A DNA stretch of 13,563 bases from Methanobacterium sp. (GTDB lineage: Archaea; Methanobacteriota; Methanobacteria; Methanobacteriales; Methanobacteriaceae). The position numbers and the translations under genes were made by a program. Below are positions 8,173 to 13,563 of this stretch, piece after piece. The first letter of the stretch is position 1, and each line of letters opens with the position of its first letter. The stretch is from contig JAUNXM010000020.1 in assembly GCA_030539815.1 (NCBI GenBank), positions 6,385-19,947 on the forward strand, given 5' to 3'. The notes below the pieces were generated by a model, which was not told the DNA's origin, ran no database searches, and saw only the letters and a list, made by a program, of their open reading frames with translations.

Positions 8173-8732
8173 TCCCGGATGATGAATTCATCCAGATCAA
8201 AGGAGTGCCTGGACCCACCAAGGAAGAAATCCGGTGCCTGGTGATGTGCAAAGCAAGAATATCATCAAACGACACAGTAGTTGATGTGGGGTGCGGTAGT
8301 GGCGGATTAACACTGGAATCGGCTCGAAAAGCCAGTAAAGTGATTGCTCTGGATAAAAATCACAAAGCCATTGAGCTTACCCGAGAAAATTTAAAGAAAC
8401 ACGGTCTCACACCCAAAGTTAAACTGGTGGAAGGTGATGCCATTCGTGTACTGGATGGTCTTAAATCCTTTGACACCCTCCTGGTAGGGGGGAGTAGTGG
8501 TGATCTCCCACTAATATTAAAACAAGGATATGAAAAACTAACTAAAAATGGTCGAATAGTGGTAACTTCCATCCTCCTGGAAACCAGGGTCGAAGCGGTT
8601 ATCACCCTAAAAGAACTGGGACTGGATCCTGATGTGGTTGAAGTAACCATTGCCAAGGGAAAAATAACCGAAAGAGGCACCATGATGCTGGGAAGAAATC
8701 CAATTACCATCATTTCTGGGGTGAAAAGTTAA
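8169..8732 (+). CDS. cbiT: cobalt-precorrin-6B C15-methyltransferase/decarboxylase (CbiT)
   Basis: A 187-residue SAM-dependent methyltransferase that methylates C15 and decarboxylates the C12 acetate side chain of cobalt-precorrin-6B in the anaerobic cobamide pathway; cobamides are needed by methanogens for the Mtr methyl transferase. Seen here: MIPDDEFI and VPGPTKEEIR at the N-terminus, SAM motif I VVDVGCGSGGLTLE (37-50), EGDA (88-91), LLVGGSSGDL (104-113) and RGTMMLGRNP (169-178), all closely matching M. thermautotrophicus CbiT (MTH146). An in-frame ATG exists 18 bases upstream (8151), but the ATG at 8169 fits the family N-terminus, overlaps the ubiX stop as ATGA and follows GGGAG (8157-8161) by seven bases. 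It is the last gene of the ubiX pair. Confidence 0.95.
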   Translation: MIPDDEFIQIKGVPGPTKEEIRCLVMCKARISSNDTVVDVGCGSGGLTLESARKASKVIALDKNHKAIELTRENLKKHGLTPKVKLVEGDAIRVLDGLKSFDTLLVGGSSGDLPLILKQGYEKLTKNGRIVVTSILLETRVEAVITLKELGLDPDVVEVTIAKGKITERGTMMLGRNPITIISGVKS

Positions 8733-8753
8733 TGGGGTTTTAAAAATCTTTTC

Positions 8754-8788
8754 ATTCCCAGGGAATAAACATAATATTAAAAATATTA
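8754..8788 (+). terminator. inverted repeats downstream of cbiT, possible terminator
   Basis: ATTCCC-A-GGGAAT (8754-8766) and TAATATT-AAA-AATATTA (8772-8788) are perfect dyads 22 bases after the cbiT stop. Archaeal termination depends mainly on T-tracts, and TTTT runs flank the first dyad only weakly, so the role is uncertain; the first could also be a protein site. Confidence 0.25.
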
Positions 8789-8899
8789 AACCCTTTATCA
8801 AAACAATGAAAATCTGAAGTAGATATTTTTTCAAATTTTTAATTCGAAATTCTAATAATTGAGAAAAAATATGATTATAAATAAATAATGGTGAAAACA

Positions 8900-9667
8900 A
8901 TGAAATTATCGGAACATTTTGGTTGGAAAGTAAAACTGGGCATATTCCTGGTGTTTCTCTCTGCCTTGCTATACTTGGCTAACTATCTTATCTTTCATGA
9001 TCTCCATGAAGTTTTATTTTATATCGGTATTGACACTGCCTTTTTACCCATTGAGATACTCTTTGTAGTGTTGGTAATAGAAAATGCCATTAGTAGCAGA
9101 GAAAAGAAACAGATGATGGAAAAACTTAATATGGTTATTGGTGCCTTTTTCAGTGAAGTGGGAACTAACCTACTGGCAGCAATTACCAAGTTTGACCCTG
9201 ATGCTGAAAACATAAAAGATGACCTTTTGATCAACGTTAACTGGTCTGAAAAAGATTTCAAAAAGGCCAAAAAAACAATCCAAGCTTTTGAATACACACT
9301 AGACATCAAAGACGACCAAGAATCAATTCAATTTTTAATGAATGCCAAAAAATTCCTGGTTGATGAGCGGAAATTTTTACTGGCTTTACTGGAAAACCCA
9401 AACTTGCTGGAGCATGAATCATTCACCGATCTCCTCTGGGCAGTTTTCCACCTCATGGAAGAATTGGAAAGCCGTAATGACTTACAAAAACTTCCTAAAT
9501 CTGATTATAATCATCTTTCTGGTGATGTTGTTAGGATTTACAGCATTTTAATAGTGGAATGGTTACAGTACATGGAACACTTAATGAATAATTACCCTTA
9601 CCTGTTCTCACTGGCAGTCAGAACCAATCCATTTGACAAACAAGCTCATGTTGAAATAACACAGTAA
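8900..9667 (+). CDS. membrane protein with two N-terminal helices and a helical cytosolic domain, function unknown
   Basis: A 255-residue protein I do not recognise as any named family. Two hydrophobic helices lie at about 11-32 and 38-62, joined by a short polar loop, and the second contains IGIDTAFLPIEILFVVLVIE, a glycine-aspartate-proline-marked helix that reads like a conserved motif. After ISSREKKQMMEKL the rest (about 65-255) is soluble, rich in charged residues and predicted helical, with no Cys pair, Walker, HD or kinase motif that I can see. The topology suggests both termini inside and a large cytosolic domain. I chose the ATG at 8900 over 8888 because GGTGA (8890-8894) lies five bases before it. 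It stands alone, with 155 bases before it and T-tracts after it. Confidence 0.75.
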   Translation: MKLSEHFGWKVKLGIFLVFLSALLYLANYLIFHDLHEVLFYIGIDTAFLPIEILFVVLVIENAISSREKKQMMEKLNMVIGAFFSEVGTNLLAAITKFDPDAENIKDDLLINVNWSEKDFKKAKKTIQAFEYTLDIKDDQESIQFLMNAKKFLVDERKFLLALLENPNLLEHESFTDLLWAVFHLMEELESRNDLQKLPKSDYNHLSGDVVRIYSILIVEWLQYMEHLMNNYPYLFSLAVRTNPFDKQAHVEITQ

Positions 9668-9686
9668 AGGGTCAGTAAATCCTTAT

Positions 9687-9735
9687 TTTTTTCTCATTTT
9701 TTCAGTATTTATTTAATTTCTACATTTTTTTTTTA
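9687..9735 (+). terminator. T-tracts after the membrane protein gene
   Basis: Three runs of T (7 at about 9687, 6 at about 9697, 10 or more at about 9725) follow the stop codon within 70 bases. Runs of this kind are the usual archaeal intrinsic termination signal. Confidence 0.5.
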
Positions 9736-9778
9736 AATGCATTTTTTCTCTAACCTTTTTAAGTAACGTTACCAATAT

Positions 9779-9792
9779 CAATAAAAAAATAA
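9779..9792 (+). promoter_or_regulatory. putative TATA box placed for a leaderless transcript
   Basis: The run CAATAAAAAAATAA ends about 15 bases before, and is centred about 22 bases before, the ATG at 9807. In archaea that distance puts the transcription start at or very near the start codon, which would explain why no Shine-Dalgarno sequence is seen there. Confidence 0.3.
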
Positions 9793-9806
9793 TTTTTGTT
9801 GTTGTA

Positions 9807-10046
9807 ATGGAGAGTCTAACTCTCGAGCAGTACAGAAGAATGGTGGATAAGGTTTTAGAATTTAAAAGGTTGAATGGAGACCTGCCTGAATACGCGGTTG
9901 TTGACGGTTGCCGCATTGATAAGAGAGAGTATATAGACATGATTGAAAGGGTTAACACTTTTTTCCTTGAAATGGGAAGAAACCCCGGAAGCGTGGATAT
10001 TACACCCCTTGAAGATGTTCAATTTGTGGAAACAGTTATAATATAA
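9807..10046 (+). CDS. small pseudomurein-binding repeat protein
   Basis: A 79-residue protein made of two pseudomurein-binding repeats and a short tail. Repeat 1 covers about 5-35 (LTLEQYRRMVDKVLEF then NGDLPEYAVVDG) and repeat 2 about 38-66 (REYIDMIERVNTFFLEMGRNPGSV). Both show the family pattern Y-x2-M-x2-(K/R)V-x2-F-x5-G-x-x-P. In Methanobacteriales these repeats anchor surface proteins and autolysins to the pseudomurein wall. Here there is no signal peptide: the frame is open upstream only to 9717, without ATG, GTG or TTG. So it either stays in the cytosol, leaves by an unknown route, or is a remnant of a longer gene. No ribosome binding site is visible; a leaderless message is possible. 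It is followed by a convergent gene 224 bases away. Confidence 0.72.
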   Translation: MESLTLEQYRRMVDKVLEFKRLNGDLPEYAVVDGCRIDKREYIDMIERVNTFFLEMGRNPGSVDITPLEDVQFVETVII

Positions 10047-10270
10047 TTTGAACCTCATTCGGAAAATTCTCATAATTCTCTCTAAAATTCATTAAAAAAA
10101 GTCTCCTTTTCATTAGTTATCTAGGATTATCTAAAATAAGAAACCTTAATAATTTTTAAAAATTAATTGAATATGGCAGTTTGGCTGTTGATTAGCCTAA
10201 AACTGTTATTTTCTAATCATGTCCCGTATTTATCCCTTTTTCACTTTTTCAATTGTTTATAATAAAATAA

Positions 10271-10903
10271 TTAATTTTTTAATTTTTTGAGTGATTGGGA
10301 TACATCTTCTGGACGGTTTAAATTAATGAAACTGGTTTTTTCTGGATCTAAAATTTCAACCTCAATATAATCAACATCAATCTTTTCCATTATTGATTTA
10401 ACATTGCGAAAACCATTTTTCAACTGTTTTTGTATTAGAGGTATACATTTCTTACAGTAGTAAGAATGTAAAGGTTCAGTTGATCCATCAGGCCAAACTG
10501 GAACCAGTAAACAAGTTTCACTAGCTTCTTTTAATTCGAACATTTTTTTGACAAATGAAGTTGAGACAAAAGGAGAATCACAGGGCAAAACCAGTGCACC
10601 CTCCGATTTTATCTGTGATAAACCAGTATAAAGTCCCAAAAGTGGACCTTGATCCTTTTCAATATCAGTTACCATTTTTATTTTTGGTTCACGAATATCT
10701 AATTGGGTTATAAAGTCATTAATACACTTTTGGTATAATTCAAGCTGTTTTTTATCCCTTAAAACAAGTATAATCTCTTCAGTAAGTTTTTCAACCATAT
10801 TTAACAGTTTGATTATGATTGGTTCCCCATCTAAATTTATTAATCCTTTATCCTGTCCCATGCGTCGGCTTCTGCCACCACAAAGTATTATACAGGAGTT
10901 CAT
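10271..10903 (-). CDS. mobA: molybdenum cofactor guanylyltransferase (MobA)
   Basis: A 210-residue cytosolic nucleotidyltransferase that links GMP from GTP to molybdopterin, giving the guanine dinucleotide form used by formylmethanofuran and formate dehydrogenases of methanogens. Seen here: IILCGGRSRRMGQDKGL (5-21), the GTP-binding loop with Lys19; DQGPLLGL (84-91); VLPCDSPF (105-112) with the Mg-binding Asp109; and EPLHSYY (143-149), a standard MobA element. Length is usual for the family. A related CofC- or CobY-type transferase is less likely given the EPLH and CDSPF motifs. The ATG at 10903 has only a weak upstream GGAT. It lies 178 bases beyond the guaB stop, with T-tracts between, so it is probably transcribed on its own. 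AT content is higher than in guaB. Confidence 0.9.
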   Translation of the reverse strand: MNSCIILCGGRSRRMGQDKGLINLDGEPIIIKLLNMVEKLTEEIILVLRDKKQLELYQKCINDFITQLDIREPKIKMVTDIEKDQGPLLGLYTGLSQIKSEGALVLPCDSPFVSTSFVKKMFELKEASETCLLVPVWPDGSTEPLHSYYCKKCIPLIQKQLKNGFRNVKSIMEKIDVDYIEVEILDPEKTSFINLNRPEDVSQSLKKLKN

Positions 10904-11051
10904 AGTACTATATCCGTCCAGAAAAAATTATTCAGATAATAAAATAAATTTCATATCCACCATTGCAATTGACAAATCATTCTAATTCTTTTTTTGGATG
11001 ATTTTTTCTTCTATTTTTTTTTAATCACAAATTTCCCGAAACTGAATAAAA

Positions 11052-11070
11052 ATTGTTTTCCAAAAAAAAT
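11052..11070 (-). terminator. T-tract after guaB
   Basis: On the minus strand an eight-base T-run (ACATTTTTTTTGG) falls within about 25 bases of the guaB stop and is followed by another ATTTTTATT; this is a likely archaeal termination zone. A further A-rich stretch near 11005-11025 reads differently. Confidence 0.4.
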
Positions 11071-11081
11071 GTTACCAACTC

Positions 11082-12572
<1,491 letters not shown>

Positions 12573-12589
12573 AACATTTCTCCTCCATT

Positions 12590-12604
12590 TCCACCGGGGG
12601 TGGA
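12590..12604 (-). promoter_or_regulatory. hairpin in the guaB leader, next to the ribosome binding site
   Basis: TCCACC-GGG-GGTGGA is a perfect 6-base-pair dyad with a 3-base loop. In the message it ends three bases before the GGAGGAG ribosome binding site and carries a GGUGGA arm that itself resembles one. It could control translation or be a DNA operator at the transcription start (TATA-like GATTTAAAAATTCC at 12619-12632 puts that start near 12600). Confidence 0.4.
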
Positions 12605-12618
12605 TTAAAATTAAAAGT

Positions 12619-12659
12619 GGAATTTTTAAATCACCAACAGTGACTTACTCCTCACTTAC
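12619..12659 (-). promoter_or_regulatory. putative guaB promoter with tandem upstream repeat
   Basis: On the minus strand the TATA-like GATTTAAAAATTCC (12619-12632) is preceded by GTAAGTGAGGA-GTAAGTCACTG (12638-12659), two copies of GTAAGT exactly 11 bases apart, that is one helical turn. A third GTAAGT lies further upstream (12704-12709). The arrangement fits a transcription-factor site beside the TATA box. Confidence 0.35.
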
Positions 12660-12710
12660 GGGATCAATAAAGATCACCTCATTTTCCGTGTATAGTGACC
12701 GGGACTTACT

Positions 12711-12724
12711 GGTTTAAAAAAACC
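12711..12724 (-). terminator. putative mfnB terminator
   Basis: GGTTT-AAAA-AAACC is a 5-base-pair dyad which on the minus strand contains a seven-base T-run; a further TTTTTTTT lies between it and the mfnB stop. It separates mfnB from guaB. Confidence 0.4.
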
Positions 12725-12755
12725 TATAGATGAAAGATTCAATTTTGAAAAAAAA

Positions 12756-13485
<730 letters not shown>

Positions 13486-13509
13486 TCTATTATTAATCAA
13501 GTCTTCTAA

Positions 13510-13560
13510 CTATTATTTAAAACCTATGATTCCAATCATAGCAATTTAATTCCAATCATA
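13510..13560 (-). promoter_or_regulatory. putative mfnB promoter with dyad and tandem repeat
   Basis: On the minus strand GGTTTTAAATAATAG (13510-13524) is a TATA-like box that would start transcription near 13490. Directly upstream are two copies of TATGATTGGAAT (13529-13540 and 13549-13560), 20 bases apart. The nearer copy is part of the dyad TATGATT-CC-AATCATA (13525-13540), and GGAATCATA recurs in the leader at 13471-13479. This looks like an operator, cut by the window edge. Confidence 0.4.
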
Positions 13561-13563
13561 ACA

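Noticed and set aside
8360..8713. 117-residue open frame opposite cbiT
   Set aside because: Antisense shadow of a clear CbiT gene; serine-rich, with no ribosome binding site or motif.

Overview
The window reads as chromosome of a methanogenic archaeon of the order Methanobacteriales, most likely Methanobacterium or a close relative. The evidence is an AtwA-type component A2 of the methyl-coenzyme M reductase system, the methanofuran enzyme MfnB, a pseudomurein-binding-repeat protein (pseudomurein is the wall polymer of this order), archaeal NadM and CbiT proteins, Shine-Dalgarno sites of the AGGAGGTGATC type and AT-rich spacers with TATA-like boxes. There is no transposase, integrase, phage gene, CRISPR array, tRNA or rRNA that I can see. 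This looks like ordinary chromosomal backbone.

Left part (1-4426), all on the minus strand. In order of transcription from the right: atwA, then after 49 bases a flavin-reductase-family protein (probably one operon); a universal stress protein; a membrane-anchored transglutaminase/papain-like protein of unknown role; and a pyrimidine-dimer glycosylase (endonuclease V family). A 746-base divergent spacer (4427-5172) separates this block from the next. It has no convincing gene but holds several TATA-like boxes, repeats and a possible long nadM leader.

Middle part (5173-10046), all on the plus strand: nadM and moaE overlap by ATGA; then a SAMHD1-like HD phosphohydrolase, preceded by a 20-codon ORF that ends exactly against its start; ubiX and cbiT overlap by ATGA; then a two-helix membrane protein of unknown function; then a 79-residue protein built from two pseudomurein-binding repeats but with no signal peptide. 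NadM and CbiT resemble the M. thermautotrophicus proteins I recall as MTH150 and MTH146, so this may be a conserved gene string.

Right part (10271-13563), on the minus strand: mobA, guaB (IMP dehydrogenase with two CBS domains) and mfnB. guaB and mfnB each have repeat and dyad elements beside their likely promoters.

The genes are mainly cofactor and nucleotide supply: NAD (NadM), molybdopterin guanine dinucleotide (MoaE, MobA), prenylated FMN (UbiX), cobamide (CbiT), methanofuran (MfnB), GMP (GuaB), dNTP turnover (HD protein) and MCR activation (AtwA). I see no clear new multi-gene system. The most promising leads are the two unknown membrane proteins, the atwA-flavoprotein pair, the signal-less pseudomurein-binding protein and the short upstream ORFs and promoter repeats.
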